Assembly: GCF_963422355.1 (NCBI RefSeq)
Contig: NC_085093.1
Location: 2,117,051 to 2,181,050 of the forward strand
DNA from: Corticium candelabrum
Taxonomy: Eukaryota > Porifera > Homoscleromorpha > Homosclerophorida > Plakinidae
Length of the DNA stretch: 64,000 nt
Reading direction: 5' to 3'
Numbering within the stretch: position 1 is the first letter of the stretch; every line of letters starts with the position of its first letter. Below the pieces are notes generated by a model. The model worked only from the letters and a program-made list of their open reading frames with translations, ran no database searches and had not been told where the DNA came from. The translations under genes were made by a program, and so were the position numbers. Below, piece after piece: positions 24,321-36,510 of the stretch.

Positions 24321-27300
24321 CAGACAGACAGAAAGACAGACCAGACAGACAGAAAGACAGACAAAAAGACAGACAGAGACAGACAGACAAACCAATAAAC
24401 AAACAAAACCAAAACAGACACACAAACAAACAGATCGACAGACTACTAGATGACTTAAATAACCATAACGATCAACATGCACTCACAACCAGATGAACAA
24501 ACAAAAAAGAGAATGCAGCAAATGAATACATAACCAAATGTACAAGCAGCAATCAAACGTCAAACTCAATCTAACACCATCAGCATTACATAACCAAACG
24601 TTAGGCATCCGGCTGCATCTAACCTTTATCCTTGAGGTCATTGTTTCCATGTCTCCTGTCCAAGTCTCGTTGACAATTGTCTGAACGCACTCGTGAGCAA
24701 CAAACTTAAGATTACGAGCCTCTGAAGCCAGTGTCACAGCAGACACAGAGCTCCATTCTGCTGAAGGTTTCATGATGAGGCTCTGTGTCATAATAGGATC
24801 CTGACTGTAGCATACAGACATGAGTTTCTCAGCTCGTTCTGCCCACATTCTATATACACATTGACTGTTACACACCTCAAATTTCTATACCATTGATACA
24901 TACTCTTGTTGCTCATTCAATGTATCCCATGCCTGCACACGAAGAGCACCACCTTTCAAGAGTCTACCTGTTGACTTGATAATAATACTGGCTGCCAAGG
25001 CAGCTGCGATCGGATTCCTGCAAGCTGTCCAGAATACTTCTGCCAATTTCCAGTGTTGTGTCAATAGTGCCCACAGGAACAACTTTTTGGTGCCGCTGGT
25101 GAGGCACTTGTTTGCTTTCAAAGAATGTCCAAATAAGTCAGAAACACTCCTATCAGTAGTAGTGTCGACGTCTGTTAATTCGGTGCCACCCTGTAGCACA
25201 GCATTACAAGCTATGAAATCATTAATTAATTAAATAGACCACTAGTAACAACAAATTCTCTACTTCTTGTTTAATTAATATCTTGCCTAGTAAAGCTAAT
25301 CATGACAGTAGTAACTTTGTTGACATCTATTGTATAATTAGAAGTTAATTGGACTGCCTCGGCTAATTATTCTCGGGAAGCACTCAGACTCTCGGTAATT
25401 TATTTGATAATATGCCTCCCAACCATAATTTAAGTTAAGTAATATTAGTATGAAACCTGCACTAAATAATAATTAAAATTGGCAAGGTTTGATGGAATTG
25501 ATTTAGTAACACATTACAGGCATGTATTTATATTAATGACTGACACTATGAAGTTGCATGGCTGGTGCCGTGTTTTTGACACTTACTGCAAAATAGGTCG
25601 CATCCCTTTGTATTGTGTTTAAAAGTCTAAAGTTTTAGTAATTGCATGTCTGTTCATTATAAGTGAGTCAGAATTTGTGTTGAATGCTTATGACCTCAAC
25701 AGTCTGTTACTGTCTACAAAATATTCAAAATATTTGTCAGAGATGACTACTCTCAAGACGAACACACAGTTGTATAGAAATTGAATCATAGTTGGTGTCG
25801 TAACTTGTCTCCAGTTCCTCGTGACTAGCAAATTGTGGAAAACCATATTGCTGATATGACAACCCTAATGCATTTCCATATTGTGATGATGCACCCCACC
25901 AAACTCATCTTGAGTTCAAACTCAAAACAATAAGAAAATGGTCAACTCGCTCTTCTGTGAAAATCACCTTTAGTTGTAGACAGAAAAACACCAAGACTGC
26001 CTCTGTTGCCAGCTTTGTTACCATTTGGATAATCACTAACGTACATGTGATACCCATGATAAAGGTAAAATGTATCGCTTGGAATTACTTCCAGACCACT
26101 CTTCTCCTCTTTAGATTCTTTCATTTTCATTTCCAGTCATCTATTTTCCACATAAACAAAAACTGTCTCAGTACCTGTGGGCAAGAGACAGGCTTATCCT
26201 GTGCCATATCTCTGTAGAAAGCTGTGCTGTTGCTACTGTCAGCTCACATCTAGTGCCTATAGCTAGCTGTCAGTTTATCTGTATAGCAAATCACAGTTCA
26301 ATGGTAAAATACAACTAGCAAGCAAAACTGATAAGCAAGCAAAACTGATAAGCAAGCAAAACTGATAAGCAAGCAAAACTGATAAGCAAGCAGTCACTAC
26401 TAGCTCATATAGTTAACTGGCATGATACTTTCATTATTCACCCTTTGCAAGCAAAGCTACTATACACTGTAATCAACTTTCACATACCAAGATGCGCTGT
26501 TGACTTGCCAAATCAGATGAAGAATTAGAGATAGAATTAGCTGTGAGCTAAAACACAAAAAGTTGTCTCCAAGATATGATAATCTGCCAAAGTTCCTGAT
26601 GCTACACCTACTTCTGTCAACCTGTTTTCTACAAATTTCTCAAAATCAATGACTCCCTCATCTAAAAATAACTGTACAAATCTATAATGATCGTCATTTC
26701 CTAGCGCCTTAGTCAACAATTCTTTCCAGTCAGCATATTCAAGCTAAAAATAATCATAATTATTACAGACATTGAAAACGTGAAATGTGCAGAAAAAGAA
26801 ATTTTAATCCACTGTGTCTGTGTTGATGCCCTGTGATAGAAACTCATCACGCACAATGTCCGCACGATTCCAAACCATGGCTAGTTTGACAGAGTCTTTC
26901 AGAGCTCTTTCTCTTTCTACAAAACACTTCTATTAAATCACTTCATGCAAACTGCTAAAAATATGCCATCAAGTACACTCCAAAGCAGAAGAAGCAAGCA
27001 AGTAAGCAAGCAAGAGGTAGACAAACAGTTAACTCACTATGACTCAAACGAAACAATTGCATCAATATGACATAGTCCAGCTGACGAAGAGAAGGACTCA
27101 TGGAGCTGTCCAGTGGATCGAAGACGATTAAAAGTTCATTGTTCTAAAGAAATCCATTCGAATAAAGATAATTAGCACATTAAATACACTTTAAACTAGC
27201 TTTGGCTTGAAGTCCTTCTTCCACCAAAGATGTGATTTCTGTCACAAATGTCTGGTTTCCTGCCTCCTTGAATTCACTCTCAGTAAACACTTCCTTTGTG

Positions 27301-28317
27301 TAGTTTTCAAGATCTCTCCAGTCATCATCGGCCCAAGTAAATTCGTACTTCTGACCACACGGCTGCACTCTTAAAAACAAGAACAAACATATAATACTTT
27401 CTATCAATAATGTGCATAATTTATATAAACTGGCGTTTTGCACGGCTGATGGCAAATGCAATTACATCTGCACACCGACCAGTGCCTTTGATGATGATTA
27501 CTGGTATTTCCTGATTCAGAGACTGTCTCACAGTCGTGAGGGAGTCTGGTCCTCCGTTGAGTAAACAAGTCACAACGGGTACACGATTTTCATGAGAAAA
27601 GTCTAAAGCAAACAAACACAAACTGCAAAAACAGCAAACAGTCAATGCAAATGAGATAACAAACTATTTGATCGTAGCTTTACTTTGCATATTGTTTGCT
27701 TGTTTATATTGTTTATTTACCCAAGGAAAACAATTCTTACTATATTTCCTGATTGCTTGGTTGAATCCGCTATGCCACTCCTGATGGGTTCGCTCAAGTC
27801 TCATAGTTCCATCATCAACCAACAAAAAGTATGAATGGTTCGGATCTAGTGACTTAACATTCGAATTTCCTGTTTTTTCCGATGAGTTGTACTCAACTGT
27901 ATCCTTTTCACGATCATGGTCTCCTATTAGCTTTGTCAAATTGTACACACGTCCCCAAGTGCAAATGCCAATACAAGTAATTGATTGACAGCTCTCTGTA
28001 CCGGCATTGCTAAGCAATGCCTTTCCAACAAGTTTCATAACACCACTGTGTTCGCCACCTGTCATCACCCATGCACCACTGTCTTGACACATCTTCCTCA
28101 AACCTGGATTCAATGCAGAAAGCTATAGAAGATCTCAGTACTTACAAATGCTCCATCACATGCCTCTTGCAAACACGTCTTTCAGTTGAGAGTCAAAGCG
28201 AAACGTCCTTGCTCCTCCAGTCACACTGATAACAAATTTTGGTTCAGGAATTTCCCACTCATTGATCAGTATTTTTATGACTGTATTGCAGTCACTGTTG
28301 TCAGCCAAACGAACATA
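22125..28317 (-). CDS. TRPM-like ion channel, copy 2 (multi-exon)
   Basis: Same exon series as copy 1: SVTGGA exon near 28317-28165, SLOG core 28103-27741 (GAWVMTGGEHSGVM), GGPDSL exon 27600-27430, further N-terminal exons 27461-26540, pre-membrane exons 25199-24615, S1-S4 at 24050-23330, S5/pore at 23280-23010, S6 at 22568-22363, TRP-box exon 22290-22125. Exons seen are open. The C-terminus lacks the five-residue YEYKQ stretch of copy 1 and ends RRKCMM. Probably a functional paralogue or, less likely, a collapsed haplotype. Confidence 0.83.
24235..24281 (+). mobile_element. Retrotransposon 3' stub in a TRPM intron (unit 2)
   Basis: Same stub as 6148-6196, with the same left junction (GACAGA|TTTGCTTAGAT) and a 2-base loss before the end (ATATATTATT). 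Flanked by (GACA)n with CAGACC interruptions. Confidence 0.83.
25700..26174 (-). pseudogene. MATH/TRAF-domain relic (unit 2)
   Basis: Same domain as in unit 1, with the same stop in place of the WPF tryptophan. An additional in-frame TGA stands where the other copies have the first Arg of their RRLEKK lead, and there are indels near 25780 and 25890. The most decayed of the three. Confidence 0.7.
26319..26391. repeat. 17-bp tandem repeat, four copies
   Basis: Unit AAGCAAGCAAAACTGAT. Units 1 and 3 have one copy. Lies in a TRPM intron. Confidence 0.93.
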
Positions 28318-28404
28318 CTGAAAGAATAAAAAATATTTACTGTTGTCTCCAACAATAACTCTATATTAAAGACAAACTGCATGACAACCTAAAACGTTTT
28401 CATT

Positions 28405-28740
28405 AATTAAGACTATTATAAAAATAGACTCTTAAATTAAGAACAATGTCTTTCTGTGTATAAATAAAAAACTTAATAGTTTATAGCATTATATGTTCCT
28501 ATTTAACGTTGGGATGAGAGTCAGCCGCCTCAACAGTTTCCTTATAATCAGCATGATTTACAGTAACACTACAGCAATTTGTAAAACATTGTTGCAGAAT
28601 AGTTGAAGGTATTTGTAAAATATCATTAATTGAATAATGCTTCCATTCCTTCCAAAATTTTGACAACCAGGCTGTATTTAGTGTTCTTACATGTACAACA
28701 TATCTTCGCGTGGGTCTAACTGTGTAGAGTCTGCCTATAT
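28405..28740 (-). other. Possible upstream exon of TRPM copy 2
   Basis: Counterpart of 10405-10640 (RTLNTAWLSKFWKEWKHYS, ending PNVK). The end reads AACGTTAAAT instead of AACGGTAAAT, removing the donor-like GT at that base. Confidence 0.25.
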
Positions 28741-28774
28741 AGCTGTAACAGATAAACCTGATAAACAAAAAAAG

Positions 28775-28852
28775 ACAGACAGGCAGGCAGGCAGGCAAGC
28801 AAGCAGGCAGACAGACAAGCAAGCAAGCAGACAGACAGGCAAGCAAGCAGAC

Positions 28853-28903
<51 letters not shown>

Positions 28904-28930
28904 AACAGGCAAGCAGGTACACAGACAGAT
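28775..28930. repeat. (GACA/GGCA/AGCA)n microsatellite (unit 2)
   Basis: Counterpart of 10676-10812, longer and with different internal order; no retrotransposon inside. Confidence 0.92.
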
Positions 28931-29182
28931 AACCAGGCTGGCAGGTTGTTGTAATACAACATCTCGACAAAGTAGCTAGAACACACGAGTTTTCATAAGT
29001 GCTTCACAAGTGAAGATCAAATATATAAACACTGTCTCTGCTAGCTACATTATCCTCAATTAGTCTATTTCTTGAAAACTTAGACATGCATGCACTTTTC
29101 TCAAGTCAACTTTGGTGTTATACATTTTTGAAAAGTCACAAAAAAAGTTGGCAAACTGGCCAGCAGGCAGACAGACAGACAG

Positions 29183-29614
29183 GTACTTTATTCTCATATA
29201 GACTCTACTTGTACATATGCTAAGACTTTGTAAAGTAAACGAGTCCTTGCAAACAACAACATCATAAATTAACTAATGGACTTGGCCTTGAATGTCAAAG
29301 TCAAATCACCACGACTGGGTGACAATGTTGAAAGTTTTCTGAGGAATACTTTGGCATTACATGTTTGTAGCTAAAATTGTAGAAAATCTTATTCTCCAAT
29401 ACGTCATGAGATGAAAGCATTAAAATTGGCTTCTAGATTTACTGACTGTTGTAATAAATGTTGCAAAAATACTCTGCCTTTGTGCACCACCTCCCAAACG
29501 TTCTATCACAAGAGAAACTCATCTTATCCATACCCTCCTGGGTTCTTCTGAATTTTCAGTTTCTTTTCTTCTCTTGTCGTAGCAGCATGACCATTTTCCC
29601 TGACTCTATCGATT
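29183..29614 (-). mobile_element. Degenerate family-C REL retrotransposon (unit 2)
   Basis: Orthologous to 11063-11493, between CAGA tracts on both sides, 3' end ATGAGAATAAAGTAC before (CTGT)n on the sense strand. Confidence 0.62.
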
Positions 29615-29624
29615 AGACAGACAA

Positions 29625-29669
<45 letters not shown>
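29615..29669. repeat. (GACA)n microsatellite
   Basis: Joins the family-C fragment to the next plus-strand fragment. Confidence 0.9.
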
Positions 29670-29996
29670 GGTGATTCCCCTAGTATTAGAACATTATGGG
29701 AGATGGGGGAAAATTGCAGAGAGCTATCTAAACACCTTGTTAAAAGATCAAGAGATGACAAAGGCCGACAAAATGCAAGTAAATTCAAAGACTACTGGAG
29801 GAAGTGAACTGCCATCAAACTGCAGCAGTGCAATGCTCGTGTGTTCCAAAAGAAGGCATCTGACATAAATAGCATTCCAGCATAAACAAGGACTTTATGT
29901 CCTTATAATCTTATAGAACTTGAAATCTGTATGGACTCGTAATTAGCCTTTATTTGCTATTGTACCATAGTTCATGTTTGAAAATATACTACCATT
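29670..29996 (+). mobile_element. Short 5'-truncated REL retrotransposon (unit 2)
   Basis: Orthologous to 11573-11901. Encodes the last domain (IPLVLEHYGRWGK), frameshifted twice relative to unit 1. Ends ACTACCATT before (GACA)n. Confidence 0.8.

Positions 29997-30054
<58 letters not shown>
29997..30054. repeat. (GACA)n shared by two elements' 3' ends
   Basis: Perfect GACA tract with the 3' end of a plus-strand element on its left and the 3' end of a minus-strand family-B element on its right, so two elements of opposite polarity converge on one tract. Confidence 0.93.
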
Positions 30055-31404
30055 TTGTTTTATTCTCTCCCAAACTGTAAAAGTAACAATCACAAAATGA
30101 AAGCATCCTTAGCACTAACAAAAACTACTGAAATGTCTAAAGTCATAGCTATTATCCTAATAAACATAGTGCTAAATATCTACATCAAAGAAAAACTCCT
30201 ATATCTTACCTACATGCAATCTACTTATCTTCTTTAATATAACTCTAGCAATATATCTCTGAATAATTATAGAAATCTGTCTACGCCATCTCATCCTGAA
30301 GTCGGCTTCAGTACTTCTGCCTTCCAAATCTTTTGATTTTTTCGAGAGTGAGTTCAGGAAGTTATCAGCCTCTTGCCCCCACAACCCAAAGTGTTCAAAT
30401 GACCAGAGGAACTAAGTTAGGTATTGTGCCATCCTGAACTGACAGAACTTCGTATTTGCTTTTCTTTCTCATCTCATGCCTCTCAGCTGCATAGCCTGCC
30501 TCTCTAGATGCTCTATTTAGGATGTCTTTTGCTCCAAAGGTGAGCCATGCTTACACCCAACTCTGTGCTTGATTCATATCGTATATCAAAAGATCGAGGT
30601 GATTCTCAGATTCTGGATATTGTTCTCTTGGCTTCTTGTGATGATGCAGTTGGAGCTTGTTCAAACAACTGCACCATCCTGACACTATAGAATCGTGTTG
30701 CCAGACTGGTTCTCCGCCAAACTTGCAGGTGAGAAGATGATACCCAGTTCCATCCAATTCTACTCCACATTCACATTTGTTTATGCATGACTTAAAAGGC
30801 ATTGGTAGACCGAGCCTCAGAAAAGATGCAAGACAGAAATCCTTTGCAATAAGTGCGTACCTATCTGAGGATGGTACGGCCTCTAACCAAGCCACAGACC
30901 CCCTACCTTGAGCAGAACATAATCTTGCAGCATCCCTTCTGTGAGGTGCAGAAGACAGACAATGAGCTGCATTCAAGAGGCCAATTTCTGAGCTTAGATT
31001 GTGCTGAAGCTTACCCTTTGTAGCTGAAAGGGTTGACAATGATTGCATGAGGCCTCGGTGTTTCATATTATCTCCTAATCTAATTGGAGGCAAGGACTTG
31101 ACAACTGAATGAATGTTAAAGCCAAGTGAAGATGACGTGGAATCGTTTTCCACCAGATGTTTGAATATGTTGTAAAAGTGAGAAAAAGCTATTAGGCAAA
31201 TCTTTGACAGATTGAGCCCATGAAGAGACGTATGCCAAGCATTTACTCTTGTTGACTTCAGATAAGCCAAACCCACCCAATTTGATGTTTAGTGAGGCTT
31301 GATTCCATGTGAAATCATCAATAGAGTCTAAACCCAATATCTGGGCAAAGATAGACCGGGTCGATGGCATCATGTAGTTTCGCAGCATATTCAAAAGAAT
31401 AACG
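30055..31404 (-). mobile_element. REL retrotransposon family B, copy 2
   Basis: Best-preserved family-B copy. Minus strand: RT-thumb block (NQASLNIKLGGFGLSEVNKS), 'KGKLQHNLSSEIGLLN', CCHC finger (CECGVELDGTGYHLLTCKFG) at about 30780-30715, degenerate endonuclease (ENHLDLLIYD, where the usual PD is LD), then DFRMRWRRQISIIIQR. Two frameshifts. 3' end AATAAAACAA then (CTGT)n on the sense strand. Confidence 0.87.
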
Positions 31405-31672
31405 AGACAGACAGACATGCAGACCAACAAAGAAACAGACAAACAATTCTCTAACCAGATAAACAGACGGAACCCAAGCAATAAAATAATTAGGTATACA
31501 TTGTACAAGTAGACTACATTGATAACAGAAATAAACATGTGCAAGTATTTAGTCAGGCATACATCCATCAACTATCGATTATATATAACGATTAATTAAT
31601 TAAGCATCTGAAGAAATTAAGATACAATTACTATACAGACATCGCTCTACCCAGATCTCTTGATTCACTTAC

Positions 31673-31894
31673 CTTTGCATTCTTTTTGTGCACGTGAGAT
31701 GCAGCTGCAGGACCAACGAAACGAATTTGCCCGTACGAGCAGGTCGTTTCATACCTGAATTTGCTTCCCGCTCGCAGCCATGCAGCGTGTCGCTTCTTCC
31801 TGTCCGTTTCTCTTATTTGCGGTCGCACTTGCAAGTGCCGAAACGTGCCGACTAATTTCTCTTGTCCGCAGTACAAACATCTAAACGGTGGCAA
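31673..31894 (-). CDS. 74-codon Cys-containing first exon, copy 2
   Basis: MPPFRCLYCGQEKLVGTFRH to HVHKKNAK, donor AAAG|GTAAGT. C6, C9, W39, C52 and H67 kept, while about a fifth of other residues differ from copy 1. The reading frame has survived divergence, which argues for function. Same caution on the THAP-like resemblance. Confidence 0.5.
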
Positions 31895-32656
31895 GCGAAG
31901 TAGACAGTTACATAACCGTATTGCTGCGTATATTCGTACACACGAATTTTACTTCGGCTGGGGTCCCGGCTCTTCCGGTCCTACAACAAAGGCTGCACAC
32001 TTCTCGATCTCGCATTTCTTAAGATCTCGAACAGACATGGCACTTTGCGAGAGTCGATTGCAAGCTAAAAATGAGAGTGTACCTGGTATTCAACGTTCCA
32101 TGAATTACTTAACCTTGTAGGGCTTAATTAACTTACCGTGCCACGTGCTACTTGCGTGGGTGTACCTGGTGGAACAGCTCAAACGAGCAACAATGGACTA
32201 GCATGCGCAAAAGGTAATTTTTTTTGTTCACAGAATGTAATACTCGTGCAATGATAAAATTTTGAAGCTCGGAAACCTATAGTTAGCAGGAATTTTTTTA
32301 GTTCGCATAGCTTAATTAATTTCTCGAGCACGTCATTAGATGGGGCCAAATCTACAGAGCCGCTCCCAAGAAATATATTAGTTTCTGGTCCGCAATTCCA
32401 TAGAATTTGACGCAGGCGAGTTATTATTATTATTTTTCTATGTGTAGTGCTCAACCAGATCAGTCTGGTTTGTAAAGTCTATTACAAGTACCGGAAGCAA
32501 ACCCTGCTTCAGAAGTACTTAGACCATCACGGCTGTCTAGAAAGAAGACATGACTTTACGAAGGATCCGAGTAGAAACCAGAAGCACTGTTTTCTGTAAG
32601 TGCTGCAGGTTGTGATGACCTGGAATAATGTCTAGCCACCGTGCAATACCTGCGTG

Positions 32657-33511
32657 CACCGGCGTAGCATGGTCCTCATGTTTGGGGGGGGCTAATATTT
32701 AGGCCGAAAACCAAGGCCATTTCTCACATGAAAAGCCACGCCCATTTTCTACTTTTCTAGCTCGCAGTTTGTATACATCTAACTAAGTAAATGTTATAAA
32801 TTTCAGGTTACAAACAAGCTGCGGGACTGATTGCCGTCATGCAATGTGCGTATAAAGGAGTGGAAACACTGTTACAGTCCGTGCCAAAAATGTTTTCATG
32901 GCTCGCTGCGCTGGTCAATTGCAAATTAAATTGCATTTCGATTATAATAGAACCTAGAAGACCAATTCAGTGCAAACGACGTTGACCAATTTTAGCATTT
33001 TGTAATCTAGCGAGCAATATAGGTTAGCTAGTTATATTAGCTAGAATAACCTGTGGAGAAAGTACCGTGGAGTGCAAGCAAATCATTAGGTAGCGGAGCC
33101 GCAGGAAATTCCATTCTCCTGTCAATCGGATTGTCGACCTTAACTACACTTACTCAATTAGAAATAATTGATGGATAGGCTTCTGCATGCTTTTTTGATG
33201 CGGTCTTCTTCGACTCTTCCGTTGCCGGATAGCGTAGTAAACGTCTCAAATAGGTGATGGTCATGCGCACTTTCCGTGTCCACGACTTCTCGACACTGGT
33301 TTTATCATACTGAAATGATGATGTGTAGTGTCAAAGAGGTAGAGTCAATTAACGTCGTCGATCGTCAACATACTACTTTGAGATTAAGCGGACTGTCACC
33401 GTTTAGTAACTTAAAATTATAGTTTTGCTTGAAGCGGAATGACACGCCCAAAATGTTTGGGGACTAAGCCTCCCCAGCGCCCCCCCCCCCTCCCCCGACG
33501 CTACGCTGGTG
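32657..33511. mobile_element. 855-bp non-autonomous hAT-like MITE
   Basis: Terminal inverted repeats CACCGGCGTAGC (left) and CACCAGCGTAGC (right, reversed), 11 of 12 matching, followed on both sides inward by G/C homopolymer runs. Flanking direct repeat CTGCGTG at 32650-32656 and 33512-33518 (7 bp, perhaps 8 with shared bases). No transposase ORF. Confidence 0.75.
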
Positions 33512-33575
33512 CTGCGTGCACTGTGCCCAAAGCTCCCAAGACCATCGGAACCACCAGTGTTTGACAATGCCACAT

Positions 33576-33986
33576 TATGTGTCGTTATGCCCTTCCATAT
33601 GAGCAAGTGGAGTCTTTACCCCCATCTGGTCGCCCACCAACCCGGCAGGTGAGCTCAGCAGGGTACATGTTTCTGTGTAGTCCACACAGCGATCAATGAC
33701 TAGCCAATTCGATATAGATTGCAGGCATTACGGTGACCGCGAACTCGTAGACAGCACGCCTAGTGGATATCAATGACCACCAGGAAAACACTGAACGTCA
33801 TCGTCAACGGACCGTTCGCCAGACCACAGAAACTCCCCAACGACTGAAACGAGTCATTAGTCTCATGGATAAAGCTAGAGAAACATGACAATGAAAGACA
33901 GACAAGTTTCATAATTTACTGTCATAATTAGCCCCAAACCACGGAGTGGTAGCCATTGTCGCTAACCACTAAGCCGCGGCGGTGAC
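33576..33986 (-). mobile_element. tRNA-derived SINE, copy 2
   Basis: Reverse-oriented copy of 19202-19620. Head GTCACCGCCGCGGCTTAGTGG with A box intact; the B-box region is altered to 'GTTTGGGGCTAATTATGAC'. The end ATAACGACACATA is the same. Preceded on its 5' side by (TAA)n (TTATTATTATTATTA on the plus strand). Confidence 0.85.
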
Positions 33987-34336
33987 TTATTATTATTATT
34001 ATGTTTATGTTTATGCTACGCTCACCAAATAAATTTCGATGATATTGTGAAGACAAAATATGCAGCAATATATTAATGTCTATTGCAAATCTACTAACCA
34101 TGATTTGACTTCACGGTTTTCATATCCGTACCAAACGTACAAGTATACGGCAACGATGACGTAAAGTATTTACAATTTGCACAATTTTTAACAGTTTCAT
34201 TGGACTTGCAGTATCCAGTGTTGTACTGCGCATGAGAATAATAATTTTCTTGATCTGAGCTATAAAATCATGGAGGCAGCGACCAGATACTTCTTGAAGT
34301 GGCCTAAACAGGAACACCAATGCTAATTAGCTAGCC

Positions 34337-34506
34337 TCCCAAGCCAGGCTTTCCTCCGTTGTGCGACCTCACGTGCTGTTTGCTTGCTCGCACGTGAGAG
34401 GAGGTGCTTGAGCCGAACTGCCTGTAAGCCGCAGTGTAAGTTCCGCCTTCTCTCACGTGCGAGCAGGCGAAGAGCACGAGGTCGCACAGTGAGCACGAAA
34501 GAAGGC
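34337..34506. repeat. Imperfect hairpin of about 170 bp (unit 2)
   Basis: Arms around GTGCGACCTCACGTGC...CTCGCACGTGAGAGGAGG and the reverse near 34445-34500, loop about 45 bp. Both strands give similar Arg-rich peptides for this reason, so neither is taken as a gene. Also present at 61169-61350. Confidence 0.75.
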
Positions 34507-34599
34507 TTGGCTGTTACCCCACGCTTACAGTTCATCCTTCCTGCAAGTACACTTGCACTTAAGTGGCACGCCTTAGCTCCGCCTAGATCCTCGCGAGAA

Positions 34600-35150
34600 G
34601 ATATCAACAGGCTGCTGCTGCTCTTTGAGTAAACAGTCTCAGAGACACTAACTAATAAACTAAATCCATACCGCAGTTTCTATATAAACACCTCAAGCGC
34701 CGTCTCTTGGAGGTTTGAAGCTACAGAGTTCTTTAAAACTATAGAGCTCTAGCCTTGTACACAAAAACTATTGCTTCCGTGTTTTCGTTCTTATGTATTA
34801 ATTTTACTGCATTCTAATGTACAATATAAACTGACATCAAACAAAATATATTAATATTAATAAAAACCTCTAAGAAATGAATTCCATGTCACTCACATCT
34901 ACACCAGTAACCTAGAGTTGGACTATTTGTTTCTAGTTCAGTCAGAGCTCTAGATTTCACGAGCTCAAGAAATAGTCAGTGATTATCACTGGCAATCAGC
35001 ATCCTACTTCAGTCACACGAGCCCTTGGCAGCATCCTCAGTCTCGGTGTCAGCAACTGCAGCACACACCTGAGATCAAGCACAACTCGAGATCTGAATCA
35101 CAACGTATATCACAACCACGTTGACGACGTTGAGAAAAACAGTGAAGTCA
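34600..35150. other. Duplicated non-coding sequence without recognised gene
   Basis: Shared with 61440-61980 at high identity. No domain or clear splice-flanked exon recognised. Confidence 0.4.
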
Positions 35151-35153
35151 CAC

Positions 35154-35530
35154 CTTCTGTGACTAGATAGACTTTCCGTTAAAACAGGCAGAATATCTCG
35201 AAGAGCAATCTGTAAATACAAAAACGTTGTGGTGTATAAATAGAAGCATGCCAAGTAAATTTTTGATTTACCTGACACAAAGCAATATCTAATCTTAGAA
35301 GCATCGTTTCGCATTGCAGTGACAAGTAATGATCAAGTTCCTGTGACATACACTCGAATGACAACATACTGCTGTTCGTAGTGTCACAACTTATCGTACT
35401 TTGAAATCAGAATAATTCAAACTTGTAAAGACAAGATCATCACATTGACCAGAAATTTGTGTTGGAAAGTCAGCAGAGCATTGACACTCACGGCACTGAT
35501 CGTCGAGTTCCACAAAATCAAACTGCATCA
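35154..35530 (-). CDS. Small exons of an unknown gene, copy A
   Basis: Three minus-strand pieces kept in both copies: 35525-35410 (CRECQCSADFPTQISGQCDD, Cys-rich), 35366-35272 (MLSFECMSQELDHYLSLQCE to DIALCQ, donor GTAAAT) and 35209-35154 (IALRDILPVLTESLSSHRR, between an acceptor TTTACAG and GTGTGA). The Cys pattern suggests a secreted or extracellular module (inference). Family not recognised. Confidence 0.35.
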
Positions 35531-35649
35531 ACCAACCGTTGTATTAATTAATTAATTAAAATATAATTTCACAAAAAGTCGTATCTTAATACTTTTAAGT
35601 CTCTGAATGAAATGGGCTGCCGAGGAGTGACCCTTCTTACGTGATACTT

Positions 35650-35742
35650 GTAAATTTAGATGTAAATTTAGATGTAAATTTAGATGTAAATTTAGATGTA
35701 AATTTAGATGTAAATTTAGATGTAAATTTAGATGTATATTTA
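35650..35742. repeat. 12-bp tandem repeat, nearly eight copies
   Basis: Unit GTAAATTTAGAT; the last copy is changed to GTATATTTAAAA. Unit 3 has one partial copy at 62474, so this is an expansion private to unit 2. Confidence 0.96.
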
Positions 35743-35879
35743 AAACAATGTAGATATGACGGATAGACGTGTCCACAATCACATCCCTGAGTAGAATAAT
35801 ATGACAATTATCAAACTTATTCATTTCCTTCACCTATAGTGCACAAGTATACACAAACAAATTGTACACAACACAAACA

Positions 35880-35937
35880 TTTATTATTTATTTATTTATT
35901 TAGTCATTTATTTATTTATTTATTTATTTATTTATCT
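35880..35937. repeat. (TTTA)n microsatellite
   Basis: Fourteen TTTA/TATT tetramers with one TAGTCA interruption. Lies just past the right edge of unit 2. Confidence 0.95.
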
Positions 35938-36221
35938 AACTAGAAGCCATCTACAATGGGATCGAACAACGCACATGCCAACCGTAAAGTTAGTGTGTTC
36001 TTCTGAGTTGGATCCTAGGGCGTTAGTTTAAAATTGTGATAATGTCACACAATTGGTTCGAAAGCAACACACAAACTGATTGAATGGACTTATTAATCCA
36101 TTATTTATTATTTATTAATCAATTTGTCAGCTCGAGTGCCAAATTTCAAAGTTGTCTAAGATTTTGGCAAGATGTTCATATTCTGAAATTTGTATTGATA
36201 GGCTGTTTAAGAGGTATCATG

Positions 36222-36224
<3 letters not shown>

Positions 36225-36314
<90 letters not shown>

Positions 36315-36510
36315 ACAGACAGACATGCAGACCACAGACAGATAGACAACCCGAAAGACAGACAGACAAACAGACAAACAGACAAATAGTGCTAGTCAGT
36401 GACAGCTGCAAACAAACAAACTGACTGACAGACAGACAAACAGACAAACAAACAGACAGACAGACAGATAGACAGACAGACAGACAGACGCAGACTGACA
36501 GACAGACAGA
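36225..36510. repeat. Compound (AC)n-(GACA)n microsatellite
   Basis: (AC)n to 36312, then GACA/AACA tetramers to 36510 with an interruption (AATAGTGCTAGTCAGTGACA) near 36386-36420. The right end is the truncated 5' edge of a retrotransposon. Confidence 0.95.

Larger units (their letters stand above)
32455..34010. other. Composite insertion private to unit 2
   Basis: Unit 3 runs from TTATTATTATTTTTTCTATA directly to GATTTCAATGATATTCTGAA (60850-60885); here about 1.55 kb intervenes. It holds a plus-strand open stretch at 32449-32594 (VCKVYYKYRKQTLLQKYLDH ... KHCF, then GTAAGT) of unknown identity, an 855-bp MITE and a SINE. The SINE-side end is a (TTA)n run. Confidence 0.6.
20545..35830. repeat. 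Segmental duplication, unit 2
   Basis: Second unit. It begins inside the AT-rich tract, so the kinase exon seen in units 1 and 3 is missing. It then follows the common order through the 74-codon exon at 31.9 kb, and continues to about 35.8 kb with sequence that only unit 3 shares. Private features are the hAT-like MITE and SINE block (32.45-34.0 kb) and two tandem repeat expansions. Confidence 0.92.

Noticed and set aside
34323..34632. Overlapping Arg-rich ORFs on both strands
   Set aside because: They mirror each other because the DNA is an inverted repeat; no independent evidence of coding.
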